DNA from: Planctomycetes bacterium MalM25
GTDB lineage: Bacteria; Planctomycetota; Planctomycetia; Pirellulales; Lacipirellulaceae
Direction of reading: 5' to 3'
Assembly (NCBI GenBank): GCA_007745835.1
Contig: CP036424.1
Span: 3,707,968-3,771,967, forward strand
Length of the DNA stretch: 64,000 nucleotides
A program made the translations under genes and the position numbers. Positions 28,847 through 38,335 of this stretch are shown in pieces. The notes beneath the pieces were generated by a model, which was not told the origin of the DNA, did not search any database, and worked only from the letters and a program-made list of their open reading frames with translations. Within the stretch, counting starts at the first letter, position 1. Every line of letters starts with the position of its first letter.

Positions 28847-29643
28847 TCGCTGGCAAGCTTCAGCGCTTCGCTGACTCGCCCACAGGTCTGCCCATAACTC
28901 GCTTCGCGGCGGAACGACTCGTCGCGCGGGTACGGTTCATCAACGGCGATCTCCGCCGTGATCCGCCCCGGGTTCGACGCCATCACGAGGACGCGCTGCG
29001 CCAGGTAGACCGACTCATACACGCTGTGCGTCACAAACAGCACGGTCAACGCCTGCTCCCGCCAGAGCCGCAGCAGGTCGTCGTTCAGGCGGAAGCGGGT
29101 GATCTCGTCGAGCGCCGCGAAGGGTTCGTCCATCAGCAGAACCCGCGGACGGGTCACCAACGCCCGGGCGATCGAGACCCGCATCTTCATGCCACCGGAG
29201 AGCTCGCGAGGAAACGCGAGGGCGCGATCGGCGAGGCCGACGAGCCCGAGCGCCTCGTCGACTCGCTCAGCGACCGCTCGGCGGCCCTCCCCGTGGAGTC
29301 GCAGGGGCAACGCGACGTTGTCCCAGACGCGGGCCCAGGGCATGAGCGTCGGCTCCTGGAAGACACAGCCGATCCGGCCCGGCGCGGGCGATTCGGCCCA
29401 ATCGATCCGTCCCGACGTCGGCTCCGCCAGCCCGGCGAGCATCCGCAGCAGGGTGCTCTTGCCACAGCCCGAAGGGCCGACCAGGCAAGCGAACTCCCCG
29501 GGGGCCAGCTGGAGATCGATCCGCTCAATCGCCGCCGGCTCGAGCCCGAACGCCTTGCCGATCCCCGCCAGCCTCACCAGGGGCTCGGCGGCCGGGGGGG
29601 TGGGCTCGGCGGAAGGCTTGGGAGGGGGCATGGAGCCGACCAT
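28831..29643 (-). CDS. ABC transporter ATPase, nitrate/sulfonate/taurine type, orphan
   Basis: About 270 aa from the internal ATG at 29643; the frame is open to 29721, but the extra N-terminus looks non-coding. Walker A is GPSGCGKST, the Q-loop GCVFQEPTLMPWARVWDNVA is typical of SsuB/TauB/NrtD-type importers, the signature is LSGGMKMRVSIARAL, Walker B is VLLMDEPFAALDE and the H-loop is VTHSVYES. No permease or binding protein lies next to it, so partners must be elsewhere or absent. It ends inside the 3' end of the convergent CehA-like gene. Confidence 0.88.
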   Translation of the reverse strand: MVGSMPPPKPSAEPTPPAAEPLVRLAGIGKAFGLEPAAIERIDLQLAPGEFACLVGPSGCGKSTLLRMLAGLAEPTSGRIDWAESPAPGRIGCVFQEPTLMPWARVWDNVALPLRLHGEGRRAVAERVDEALGLVGLADRALAFPRELSGGMKMRVSIARALVTRPRVLLMDEPFAALDEITRFRLNDDLLRLWREQALTVLFVTHSVYESVYLAQRVLVMASNPGRITAEIAVDEPYPRDESFRREASYGQTCGRVSEALKLASDQGCL

Positions 29644-29800
29644 ACGTGAAATCTCGGGGTTTTCGAGGGGGCGTCCGCAATCGGCTGCGCCGCACCTCGA
29701 CCCGGGGCGTCCGTCTGACAAGAATGCCGTCCCTCCCCACGCTTCGCGATCCGGTGAATCGGAACGAGCCCGGCGCCCTCAAGCCGAGACTTCGCGGTTT

Positions 29801-29818
29801 CTTCACATTTCCTTCACA
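29801..29818 (+). promoter_or_regulatory. Pho box upstream of pstS
   Basis: Two identical 7-bp direct repeats CTTCACA (29801-29807 and 29812-29818) are spaced by 4 bp (TTTC), the geometry of PhoB boxes. They lie 85 bp before the pstS ATG. The operon encodes a PhoB-like regulator as its last gene, so phosphate-starvation activation with autoregulation is likely. Confidence 0.75.
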
Positions 29819-29902
29819 ACCATCGCCTAGGGTGCCCCACCAAGGGCCAAGGCCTGGCGCTGCCAAGCGTCACCCGGCGAACGACATCTCCACGGAAGAT
29901 CC

Positions 29903-30835
29903 ATGAAATCAGGCGTTTGGCTTTCCCCCCTTCCCTTCACCGCGTTCAGCTGCCTGCTCGCCACGGCCCTCCTGGTCGGCTGCGGGCCGAAGGCGGAAAG
30001 CATCAAAATCGACGGCTCTAGCACGGTCTTCCCGATCAGCGAGGCGGTCGCCGAGTCGTACCGCGACGCGGCTCCCAAGGTCCGGGTCACGGTCGGCCTC
30101 TCGGGAACGGGGGGCGGCATGAAGAAGTTCACCGCCGGCGAGATCGATATCTGCGACGCCTCGCGCGGCATCAAGGAGAGCGAGATCGCCTCGCTCGATC
30201 AAGCCAAGGTCGGCTACACCGAGTTCTCCGTCGCGTTCGACGGGATCGCCATTGTCGTGAATCCGGCGAACGACTGGGTCGACAACCTGACGGTCGATCA
30301 GCTCGCGTCGATCTGGCGCCCCGAGGACCCGGTCAACAAGTGGAGCGAGCTCGATCCTTCTTGGCCGGACGAGCCGATCAAGCTGTACGGCCCCGGGACC
30401 GATTCGGGCACCTTCGAGTACTTCACCGAGGAGATCGTCGGCGAGGCCAAGAAGTGCCGCGCGGACTTCTCGGCGAGCGAGGACGACAACGTCCTGGTGA
30501 CCGGCATCAGCGAGGACAAGTACTCGCTGGGCTACTTCGGCTTCGCCTACTACGCCGAGAACATGGACCGCCTAAAAGTGCTGGGCGTGGTGAACGGGGA
30601 AGGCGACCCGGTCGTCCCCTCGGTCGAGACCATTCGGGCCAACACCTACGCGCCGCTCTCGCGCCCGCTGTTCATCTACGTCCGCAACGACCTGTTCGAG
30701 CGTCCCACCGGCCAAGCGTTCGTGGACTTCTACCTGAAGAACACGGGCAAGCTGGCCGGCGAGGTGGGCTACGTCGCGGTCTCGGACGACGTGGCCGCCG
30801 AGAACCAGTCGAAGTACGACGCGCTCGCCAAGTAA
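29903..30835 (+). CDS. pstS: Phosphate ABC transporter substrate-binding lipoprotein
   Basis: A 310-aa PstS. A lipoprotein signal (ATALLVGC, Cys 27) is followed by the phosphate-binding fold with its hallmark loops: IDGSSTVFPISEAVAE, VGLSGTGGGMKKFTAGE and YGPGTDSGTFEYFTEE, which hold the Ser/Thr/Asp/Arg phosphate ligands in known PstS proteins. It is the first gene of pstSCAB-phoU-phoB, behind a Pho box. It captures phosphate at the outer face of the cytoplasmic membrane and delivers it to PstCA. Confidence 0.95.
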   Translation: MKSGVWLSPLPFTAFSCLLATALLVGCGPKAESIKIDGSSTVFPISEAVAESYRDAAPKVRVTVGLSGTGGGMKKFTAGEIDICDASRGIKESEIASLDQAKVGYTEFSVAFDGIAIVVNPANDWVDNLTVDQLASIWRPEDPVNKWSELDPSWPDEPIKLYGPGTDSGTFEYFTEEIVGEAKKCRADFSASEDDNVLVTGISEDKYSLGYFGFAYYAENMDRLKVLGVVNGEGDPVVPSVETIRANTYAPLSRPLFIYVRNDLFERPTGQAFVDFYLKNTGKLAGEVGYVAVSDDVAAENQSKYDALAK

Positions 30836-30867
30836 CCCGAAGACACCGACGAACTGACCCCGCAAGC

Positions 30868-31809
30868 ATGGCGACCCCCCCCGCCACCCCCGCCCCTCCG
30901 CAGCCGAGCCTCACCGCTCGGGGACGCTCGGCGCAGCGCTCCCTGGAAGGTGCGATCCGGTTCTTCTTGATGGCGTGCGCCGCGGTCTCGGTGCTCACCA
31001 CGGTGGGCATCGTGGTCGTGCTTCTGGTCGAGTCGTTGCAGTTCTTCCAGAAGGTCTCGCTGGTCGAGTTCCTCACGGAGACCCGCTGGACGCCGCTCAT
31101 CAAGCCGCAGCACTTCGGCATCCTGCCGCTGTTCTGCGGGACGCTGCTGGTCACCGGCGGGGCGATCCTGATCGCCGCCCCGCTCGGGCTGGGAGCCGCC
31201 ATCTACCTGAGCGAGTACGCCCCCAACGCGGTGCGTGAGGTCGTCAAGCCGATGCTCGAGGTGCTGGCGGGCATCCCGTCGGTCGTTTACGGCGTGATCG
31301 CGGTGATGACCGTCTCGCCGATCATCCGCTCGGTCTTCCATTCGCAGAGCATCTTCAACGCCCTGGCCGCGAGCATCGTGGTGGGCTTTATGATCTTGCC
31401 GACGATTATCTCGCTGAGCGAGGACGTGCTGCGGAGCGTGCCGCGCGACCTGCGTTCGGCGGCCTACGCGCTGGGGGCGACCAAGTACGACGTCACCGTG
31501 AAGGTGGTGTTCCCCGCGGCGTTGTCGGGCATCATCGCCTCGTGCCTGCTGGCGATCTCCCGCGCCGTGGGCGAGACGATGGCGGTCACCCTGGCGGCGG
31601 GCGCCACCCCCAACATGACGCTCAACCCGCTCGAGAGCGTGCAGACGATGACCGCCTACATTGTGCAGGTCAGCAAGGGCGACACCCCCGCCGGATCGGT
31701 CGAGTACCAGACGATCTTCGCCGTCGGGCTGGCGCTGTTCATCAGCACGATGGTGCTCAACCTGCTCGCGCAGTGGATCCTCAGCCGCATGCGGGAGAAG
31801 TACGAATGA
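30868..31809 (+). CDS. pstC: Phosphate ABC transporter permease PstC
   Basis: 313 aa, starting at ATG 30868, 32 bp after pstS; the frame extends upstream only as a shadow of pstS. There are six predicted membrane helices after a Pro-rich N-terminus. The permease signature lies in VLAGIPSVVYGVIAVM and the EAA-type loop in SAAYALGATKYDVTVKVVFP, with SRAVGETMAVTLAAGATPNM near the end, typical of PstC. The stop overlaps the pstA start (ATGA). It forms the membrane channel with PstA. Confidence 0.95.
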   Translation: MATPPATPAPPQPSLTARGRSAQRSLEGAIRFFLMACAAVSVLTTVGIVVVLLVESLQFFQKVSLVEFLTETRWTPLIKPQHFGILPLFCGTLLVTGGAILIAAPLGLGAAIYLSEYAPNAVREVVKPMLEVLAGIPSVVYGVIAVMTVSPIIRSVFHSQSIFNALAASIVVGFMILPTIISLSEDVLRSVPRDLRSAAYALGATKYDVTVKVVFPAALSGIIASCLLAISRAVGETMAVTLAAGATPNMTLNPLESVQTMTAYIVQVSKGDTPAGSVEYQTIFAVGLALFISTMVLNLLAQWILSRMREKYE

Positions 31810-32690
31810 ACCAAGTCCCCCGCGGCGAAGGCTCGCTCGAAGCGAACCGCACCTACTTCGGCTCCCGCCTGTTCGGCTGGCTGTGCACGGCCGCGACGCT
31901 GGTCTGCGTGTTGGCGTTGATCGGGCTGCTGGTGACCGTGCTCGTGAACGGCATCCCCTGGCTGAGCTGGACCCTCGTGTCAAGCTACCCGTCGCGTGAC
32001 CCCGAGAAGGCGGGCGTGCTCTCGGCCCTCGTGGGCAGCCTCTGGCTCATCGGCCTGACGGCGATCATCTCGATCCCCACCGGCGTGGGCGCCGCGCTCT
32101 ACCTGGAAGAGTACTCGGCCAACACTTGGTGGAAGAAGCTGATCCAGCTCAACATCGCCAACCTCGCGGGCGTTCCCTCGATCGTCTACGGCATCCTCGG
32201 GCTCGGGCTCTTCGTGCGGGCGATGTCGCTCGACCGGAGCGTCATCGCCGGGGCGCTGACGCTCACGCTCGTCGTGCTGCCGATCGTCATCCTCTCGACC
32301 CAAGAGGCGCTCCGCGCCGTGCCCGGCACGATCCGCAGCGCCTCCTACGCGCTCGGGGCCACGCGGTGGCAAACCGTCTGGAATCAGGTCCTGCCGGCGG
32401 CGATGCCGGGGGTCATGACGGGCGTCATCCTGGCGATCTCCCGCGCCCTGGGAGAAGCGGCCCCGCTGGTCGCCGTCGGCGCGGCGGCGTACGTCGCCTT
32501 CCTGCCGCAATCGCTCTCCGATGAATTCTCGGCGTTGCCGCTGCAGATCTTCAACTGGGCCGAACGCCCGCAGGAGGAATTCCACGGGCTCGCCTCCGCG
32601 GCGATCGTGGTCCTGCTGGCGGTGCTGATCCTGATGAACGCCGGGGCGGTCTTCGTCCGGGCCAAGTACGGCCGACGCATCAAGTGGTGA
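31806..32690 (+). CDS. pstA: Phosphate ABC transporter permease PstA
   Basis: 294 aa from ATG 31806, overlapping pstC by 4 bp. There are six membrane helices; the conserved parts are [40 protein letters not shown] and [20 protein letters not shown], all characteristic of PstA. It pairs with PstC and is driven by PstB, encoded 25 bp downstream. Confidence 0.95.
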   Translation: MNQVPRGEGSLEANRTYFGSRLFGWLCTAATLVCVLALIGLLVTVLVNGIPWLSWTLVSSYPSRDPEKAGVLSALVGSLWLIGLTAIISIPTGVGAALYLEEYSANTWWKKLIQLNIANLAGVPSIVYGILGLGLFVRAMSLDRSVIAGALTLTLVVLPIVILSTQEALRAVPGTIRSASYALGATRWQTVWNQVLPAAMPGVMTGVILAISRALGEAAPLVAVGAAAYVAFLPQSLSDEFSALPLQIFNWAERPQEEFHGLASAAIVVLLAVLILMNAGAVFVRAKYGRRIKW

Positions 32691-32715
32691 ACGCCGCGTC
32701 GAGGAAACCTTGACC

Positions 32716-33600
32716 ATGTCCGAATCCAACACGCTGACCATGAGCGAAGCCGACACGCAGATCGAGTCGGGACCGCAGCCGACGCTCCGCGCGCCGACGG
32801 TCGATCCCTCGCGCCCCGCTCGCTCGGCCGACGAGCTCGCTGGCGCCGCGCCCAAGATCAACGTCTCGAACGTCGATTTCTTCTACGGCCCCAAGCAGGC
32901 CCTGCACGGGATCGACCTGGTGGTGCCCGAGCGGTGCGTGACCGCGTTCATCGGCCCCTCGGGCTGTGGCAAGAGCACGCTCCTGCGGTGTATGAACCGC
33001 ATGAACGACATGATTGACGACTCGAAGGTGCGGGGCACGATCACCCTCGACGGCGAGGACATTTACGCGCCGCGGGTGGACGTCGTCGAGCTGCGCAAGC
33101 GGGTCGGCATGGTCTTCCAGAAGTCGAACCCCTTCCCCAAGTCGATCTTCGAGAACATCGCTTACGGCCCCCGGGTCGCCGGCGAGAAGAACCGCAGCCG
33201 GCTGTACGAAATCGCCGAGCGCTGCCTCCGCCACGCCGCCCTCTGGGAGGAGGTGAAGGACCGCCTGGACGACTCCGCCCTGGCCCTCTCCGGCGGTCAG
33301 CAGCAACGCCTCTGCATCGCGCGGGCGCTGGCGACCGAACCGCAGGTGCTGCTGATGGACGAGCCCGCCAGCGCGCTCGACCCGGCCAGCACCTCACGGA
33401 TCGAGGACCTGATCTTCCAGCTGAAGGAAGAGTTCACGATCGTCATCGTGACGCACAACATGCAGCAGGCGGCGCGCGTGTCGGATCAGACGGCCTTCTT
33501 CTTCGAAGGCAAGTTGATCGAGGCGGGCCGCACCAACGAGTTGTTCACCAAACCGACCAAGTCGCAGACCGAAGCGTATATCACCGGCCGCTTCGGCTGA
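32716..33600 (+). CDS. pstB: Phosphate ABC transporter ATP-binding protein
   Basis: A 294-aa PstB. After a hydrophilic about 45-residue N-terminal extension come the ABC motifs: [17 protein letters not shown], Walker [10 protein letters not shown] followed by [10 protein letters not shown] (PstB-specific), the Q-loop [20 protein letters not shown], the signature [15 protein letters not shown], Walker [14 protein letters not shown] and the H-loop [16 protein letters not shown] 32716 is preferred over a TTG two codons earlier. It energises PstCA. Confidence 0.96.
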   Translation: MSESNTLTMSEADTQIESGPQPTLRAPTVDPSRPARSADELAGAAPKINVSNVDFFYGPKQALHGIDLVVPERCVTAFIGPSGCGKSTLLRCMNRMNDMIDDSKVRGTITLDGEDIYAPRVDVVELRKRVGMVFQKSNPFPKSIFENIAYGPRVAGEKNRSRLYEIAERCLRHAALWEEVKDRLDDSALALSGGQQQRLCIARALATEPQVLLMDEPASALDPASTSRIEDLIFQLKEEFTIVIVTHNMQQAARVSDQTAFFFEGKLIEAGRTNELFTKPTKSQTEAYITGRFG

Positions 33601-33673
33601 TGCGTCGAACCAAGATGACACCCCCCGCTCACTTTCTGTCCTAGACGCGCACACGAATCGAAGGCGCCCAGCC

Positions 33674-34369
33674 ATGTCGATCCACCTGGAACGCGACCTC
33701 GACGCTCTCGAGCAAGACCTGCTGGCGCAGTCGGCGCTCGTCGAGGAGATGATGCGGATCGCCTGCCGGGGACTCTGCGATCGCCGGCTCGGCCTCTCGG
33801 ACGAGTTGCTCGAACGCGAGCCCGAGATCAACCGCCGCGAGGTGAAGATCGAGGAAGAGTGCCTGAAGATCCTCGCCCTGCACCAGCCGGTGGCGGTCGA
33901 TCTGCGGCGTGTGGCGACGGTGCTCAAGACCAACGGCGACCTCGAACGCATCGCCGACCTGGCGGTGAACGTCGGCGAACGGACCAACGCGATCGCTTCG
34001 TTCCCGGAGCTGCCACTGCCCGAGTTCCTGGGCCGCATGGCCGACGCCGCGATCGGGATGGTGCGCGACGCCCTCGACGCGCTGGTCGAACTCGATGCCG
34101 ACGCCGCCCGTCGGGTGCGGCAGCACGACGACGAGGTCGATGACCTCAACCGCAAGGTGATCGACTCGGTCTACGAGCTGATCCGCCAGAGCCCGCACCT
34201 CGTCGAGCCGGCGCTGCACCTGTTCAGCGCGTCGCGGCACATCGAACGGATGGCCGACCACGCCACGAACATCGCGGAAGACGTGATCTACCTGGTCGAG
34301 GGCGAGATCACCCGCCACCGACGCGACGCCCTGCCCGATTCTTCCACGCCCTCCGCTCCCGGCAGCTGA
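33674..34369 (+). CDS. phoU: Phosphate signaling protein PhoU
   Basis: A 231-aa all-helical PhoU with two tandem three-helix repeats. The metal-binding-type motifs are VATVLKTNGDLERIADLAVN in the first repeat and LFSASRHIERMADHATNIAE in the second. It links PstSCAB activity to the PhoR/PhoB pathway and restrains phosphate uptake. It lies between pstB and phoB in the same direction. No odd features. Confidence 0.95.
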   Translation: MSIHLERDLDALEQDLLAQSALVEEMMRIACRGLCDRRLGLSDELLEREPEINRREVKIEEECLKILALHQPVAVDLRRVATVLKTNGDLERIADLAVNVGERTNAIASFPELPLPEFLGRMADAAIGMVRDALDALVELDADAARRVRQHDDEVDDLNRKVIDSVYELIRQSPHLVEPALHLFSASRHIERMADHATNIAEDVIYLVEGEITRHRRDALPDSSTPSAPGS

Positions 34370-34429
34370 CCGGCGATCCAAAGCGACTCCCCACCACCGC
34401 TCCCTCCCCCCAATCGCGTTCACAGAACG

Positions 34430-35128
34430 ATGGCCAAGGCGAAGATCCTAGTGGTTGAGGATGACCGCTCACTCGCGGACGTCCTTGAGTACAACCTGCG
34501 GCAAGACGGCTACGAGACGTACGTCGCGTACGACGGGCAAGACGGGCTCAACCAGTCGAAGCTCCGCGCGCCCGACCTGATCGTCCTCGACCTGATGCTG
34601 CCGATCCTCGACGGCATGGAGATCTGCCGCCGGGTCCGCGCCGACCCGGTCACCAAGGACCAGCTCGTGCTGATGCTCACCGCCAAGGGCGAGGAGACCG
34701 ACCAGGTCGCCGGGTTCTCGGTGGGCGCGGACGACTACGTCGCGAAGCCGTTCAGCGTCCGCGTGTTGCTGGAGCGGGTGAAGGCCCTGCTCCGCCGCCT
34801 GGGCGGGTCGGGCCAGCCGGGCGACGTGCTCGTGAGCCAGGGCATCCTGGTCGATCGCGAGCGGCACCGCGTGACCGCCGACGAGGTCGTGCTCGACCTC
34901 ACTCCCAGCGAGTTCGGCCTGCTCGAGTCGTTGATCCGCCAGCCGGGGCGTGTCTTCAGCCGCTCGGAGCTGATCGACACCGCGCTGGGTGGTGACTCGC
35001 TGGTGCTCGAGCGGACGATCGACGTGCACGTCCGGGCGCTCCGCAAGAAGCTCAACGCCCACGCCGACCTGATCGAAACGGTCCGCGGCGTGGGGTACCG
35101 CTTCCGCGACCCGGCGGGCGTGCGCTGA
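34430..35128 (+). CDS. phoB: PhoB-like OmpR-family response regulator
   Basis: A 232-aa two-domain regulator. The receiver domain (residues about 4-118) has the acidic pair D11/D12, phospho-acceptor D54 (LIVLDLMLP), T84 and K106 (VAKPF). The winged-helix DNA-binding domain (about 135-228) ends with RTIDVHVRALRKKL and TVRGVGYRF, as in PhoB. It is the last gene of the pst operon and probably binds the Pho box at 29801. No PhoR kinase follows, which is unusual because phoB and phoR are commonly adjacent. Confidence 0.92.
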   Translation: MAKAKILVVEDDRSLADVLEYNLRQDGYETYVAYDGQDGLNQSKLRAPDLIVLDLMLPILDGMEICRRVRADPVTKDQLVLMLTAKGEETDQVAGFSVGADDYVAKPFSVRVLLERVKALLRRLGGSGQPGDVLVSQGILVDRERHRVTADEVVLDLTPSEFGLLESLIRQPGRVFSRSELIDTALGGDSLVLERTIDVHVRALRKKLNAHADLIETVRGVGYRFRDPAGVR

Positions 35129-35705
35129 GACAGGCTCACCGGTTCCGGGCTCGGCTGACGAGCGTCACCAGCCAAGCCGAATTGTTGGAAGCGAGCCACC
35201 CGTTTTGGGGCTGTTCCCCGTGATCCAGCGTCGGGTCCGCAAAACAATTCGGTTCCGCGCACCCGGCCAAGAATCGTGCTTGACCTTGCTTGTGGTCGCA
35301 CTTTCCTCCCGCGTCCCTCTGTAAGTCAGGACGTGATGCCGTCTCGACCGACACAGCCCCGCGCCGCCGGCTAGCGCCGCAACGCCCCATGGCCCTGCGG
35401 CTGAACTGTCTCATCGAACGATGAAGCCGACGCGGGATCCGATCGCCGCCCTCCAGTGCTCAGGAGGGTCACTCATTTGTACTTAGCGACGACCGGATCG
35501 GCTGCGTAGAAGCGACATCCGGAAGGCGAATTCGCGCACGAGCTAACCTGCCGAGGTGACGGGCACCGACGCGAGTTCCGCGAGGCTGGAACCCGCTGCG
35601 GGTGAGGCAACCGACGCGGGTCGCTACGCCCGGCCGACGTTGGTGAACGCGTCTGTGGTATTCTGGATGCCCTCCTAATTCCCCAGAGGACGAAGGGCGT
35701 TCCAC
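35129..35705 (+). other. Gene-free region after phoB
   Basis: 577 bp without a supportable gene. The only structure noticed is a 10-bp inverted repeat, CCGAATTGTT (35177-35186) and AACAATTCGG (35243-35252), too far apart to be a simple terminator. No phoR fragment can be read in any frame. The 3' part should hold the promoter of the ECF sigma gene at 35706; no clear motif was recognised. Confidence 0.6.
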
Positions 35706-36353
35706 GTGTCCGAGAGCAAGAACGTTAGCCATTGGATCAACCTGGTAAAGAACGGCGACTCAGCAGCCGCGGACCGCATCTGGCGTCACTATTTCGAGCG
35801 AATCGTCCGCGCGGTTAGAGGTCGGTTGCAAGGCGGCAACCGGGCTGTCACTGATGAGGAGGACATCGCCCTGAGCGTGTTCGACAGCTTTTACGGCGCG
35901 GCGGAGAACGGGCGTTTCCCCGACTTGTCAGACAGGGACGACCTGTGGCAACTGCTGCTAAGAATGGCGGCCAGGAAGGTGGTTGATAAGAGGAGACGGG
36001 ACCAGCGGCAGAAGCGTGGCGGCGACGTTCGGGTCCACTCACTCGACCAAGCCGACGACGAGGAGCGGATCATCGAAGCGATCGGCCACGAGCCCTCGCC
36101 GGAGATGGCCCTGATGATGCAGGAGACCGTCGAGCGATTTTTCTCTCATTTGGGTGGCGGGTCGCTGGGAGAAATAGCGGGTGCCAAGTTGGAGGGGCAC
36201 TCCAATGCCGAAATCGCCCGGCATTTGGGCTGCTCCGAGCGGACGGTCGAGCGTCGTCTGCACTTGATTCGCGAGAAATGCCAGCAGGAGTTGATGGGAG
36301 CCGATGAACAACCGCCAGAAGAAACTGCCGATCGCCGCCCTGGAACGGATTGA
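35706..36353 (+). CDS. ECF sigma factor paired with a Ser/Thr kinase
   Basis: A 215-aa ECF sigma factor from a GTG start. Region 2 is at about residues 15-95 (ADRIWRHYFERIVRAVRGRL, VTDEEDIALSVFDSFY, WQLLLRMAARKVVDKRRRDQ) and region 4 at about 130-195 (KLEGHSNAEIARHLGCSERT, then VERRLHLIREKC). The 3' end overlaps the following kinase gene by 50 bp, so the two are co-translated. This matches the planctomycete arrangement in which an ECF factor is controlled by, or with, a membrane Ser/Thr kinase rather than by a classical anti-sigma factor. Confidence 0.92.
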   Translation: MSESKNVSHWINLVKNGDSAAADRIWRHYFERIVRAVRGRLQGGNRAVTDEEDIALSVFDSFYGAAENGRFPDLSDRDDLWQLLLRMAARKVVDKRRRDQRQKRGGDVRVHSLDQADDEERIIEAIGHEPSPEMALMMQETVERFFSHLGGGSLGEIAGAKLEGHSNAEIARHLGCSERTVERRLHLIREKCQQELMGADEQPPEETADRRPGTD

Positions 36354-38070
36354 CGACGCTTGCGCCGAGTTCGAGCGGAAGTGGCGTTCCAACGACCCGC
36401 CCTCGATTGAGTCCGCCCTGGCGGTCGCCACCGACCCGCAGGAACGCGATGTCTTGCTGGCGGAGCTCGTGGCTCTCGATATCGACTACCGGCGTTGCCG
36501 CGGCGAAACGCCCGACAAGCAAGAATATCGGGATCGGTTCCCCGGCCAATCCGAGGTGATCAACGACGCCCTCGCCGAGTCGGTGCCGCACGCCGGTGCC
36601 TTCCAGCCGCCGACCCTCGGCCGACTCGCCGAGCTCTTTCCTTCACTCGAGATCATCGAGTTGATCGGCGCCGGGGGGATGGGAGCCGTCTACAAGGTCC
36701 GCCAACCGGGGCTCGACCGCGTGGTAGCGCTGAAGATCTTGCCGCCGGAGTTCGACCACGACGTCAAGTTTGCCCTCAGATTCACGAGGGAAGCGAGGAC
36801 GCTCGCCAAGCTAACTCATCCGAACATTGTCTCGGTCTTCGAGTTCGGGAATGTCCAGGACACCTACTACTTCTTGATGGAGTTCGTCGAAGGCTCGACG
36901 CTCCGCGATGTGGTCAGCGCCAGCGAGCTGGAACCCGAGCACGCGCTGGCGATCGTGCCCCATCTTTGCGACGCGTTGCAATACGCCCACGACAAGGAGA
37001 TCGTCCACCGGGACATCAAGCCCGAGAACATCCTGATCGCGTCTGACGGGAGCGTGAAGATCGCCGACTTCGGGCTCTCTCGGATCTTGGGCGAAGACGG
37101 GCAGGAAGGCACCCTCACCGCGACACACCAGGTGATGGGCACGCCACGCTACATGGCCCCCGAGCAGTTGGAAGGATCACACGGCGTCGATCACCGGGCC
37201 GACATCTACTCGCTCGGCGTGGTCTTCTACGAGATGCTTACAGGCGAGTTGCCGATTGGACGCTTCGCCGCCCCATCGAAGAAGGCCCAGATCGACGTTC
37301 GGCTCGACGAGGTCGTGCTGCGGACCTTGGAAAAGGAGCCGCAGCGTCGTTATCAACGTGCCAGCCACGTGAAGTCCGACATGCAGTCGATCGTTGACGG
37401 CAATGATTCATCGGCCATGCCGACCGTTGCCTACGAGGCGTCGGCGGTGGGGGGCCATGCCACGTCCATCAACAGCTTTGCACAGCAGGAGATCGCCGGT
37501 CAGATGCTGCTGACACGCAGCCAGCTGATGGACCGGGTCCGAGCTGCCCTCCGGCCACTCTTCCGCTGGCAGTTGGTGGTTATCCTAATCGGCATTGCCC
37601 TGATCGGCGTTGGCGCTCGGTGTTGGGCTCCGAACACCCAAGTTCCCCACCGCCTGGTCAGTGGATTGGTGGTGCATGTGTACGGCGTGCTCCTAATTGC
37701 CCAGGGACTGCTTGTCTGCACACGGATCCGCCGGATCGACTACGCGAAGCCAGTCGCTGAGATCCGCGAGAAACTCGACAGCCTGCGCTCTGGTTACCTT
37801 CGCTCGGGCATCCTCATCGGCCACGTTTGGTGGCTCATGTGGATCCCGGTCGCGATCTCGCTTGGGTTCGAGCAATTGCTCCACTCCAACGCTCTCTACT
37901 CGTCGCTGGGGGTCGGTGCGATCGGTTTCGGGGTCTCAGTCTTGCTCTGCTGGCTCGCCGTGCGACCTGGAAATCCCAACGCCGCCAGCTGGAAAGCAAA
38001 GATGTCCGGAAGCAGCATCGATGGTGCGTACCGAACACTCGACGAGATCGAGAGGGCTCAGATCCAATAG
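36304..38070 (+). CDS. Membrane Ser/Thr protein kinase (PknB-like)
   Basis: A 588-aa Hanks-type kinase. An N-terminal about 100-residue helical region common in planctomycete kinases precedes the kinase domain (about 115-385): glycine loop GAGGMGAVYKV, Lys 144 (VALKIL), HRDIKPEN with catalytic Asp 237, DFG with Asp 255 and the activation-segment end GTPRYMAPEQL. Four hydrophobic helices follow from about residue 415 (QLVVILIGIALIGVG, VVHVYGVLLIAQGLLVC, IGHVWWLMWIPVAISLGF, VGAIGFGVSVLLCWLAV). There is no extracellular sensor domain. The gene starts inside the sigma gene (50-bp overlap). It probably phosphorylates the sigma factor or another partner. Confidence 0.93.
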   Translation: MNNRQKKLPIAALERIDDACAEFERKWRSNDPPSIESALAVATDPQERDVLLAELVALDIDYRRCRGETPDKQEYRDRFPGQSEVINDALAESVPHAGAFQPPTLGRLAELFPSLEIIELIGAGGMGAVYKVRQPGLDRVVALKILPPEFDHDVKFALRFTREARTLAKLTHPNIVSVFEFGNVQDTYYFLMEFVEGSTLRDVVSASELEPEHALAIVPHLCDALQYAHDKEIVHRDIKPENILIASDGSVKIADFGLSRILGEDGQEGTLTATHQVMGTPRYMAPEQLEGSHGVDHRADIYSLGVVFYEMLTGELPIGRFAAPSKKAQIDVRLDEVVLRTLEKEPQRRYQRASHVKSDMQSIVDGNDSSAMPTVAYEASAVGGHATSINSFAQQEIAGQMLLTRSQLMDRVRAALRPLFRWQLVVILIGIALIGVGARCWAPNTQVPHRLVSGLVVHVYGVLLIAQGLLVCTRIRRIDYAKPVAEIREKLDSLRSGYLRSGILIGHVWWLMWIPVAISLGFEQLLHSNALYSSLGVGAIGFGVSVLLCWLAVRPGNPNAASWKAKMSGSSIDGAYRTLDEIERAQIQ

Positions 38071-38335
38071 AACTGCCTAACGCACATGACGGCCAATGTA
38101 ACTGCCGAAGCTGGACCAGTTTCGGCGTCCTAGCGACCCGCCGAATCCGCGTCGGTCAGCTCAACCTCGGCAGCTTTCGGGCGGCCCGGCGTGCTTGTTC
38201 GAGGGCAACTTAGCGGTGACTCGCCCAAACGCTTTCGTGCGTAAGGAGGCGTCGTCCTGGGCAGGGAACTACGTGGCATGCAACCGATTGGGCGTGTGAG
38301 AGGCCCCAACACCAAATCGTAGGCAGCGCCGCTCC

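Noticed and set aside
35177-35252. 10-bp inverted repeat CCGAATTGTT / AACAATTCGG as a terminator of the pst operon
   Set aside because: The arms are 56 bp apart and no T-run follows, so it is not a convincing terminator or operator.
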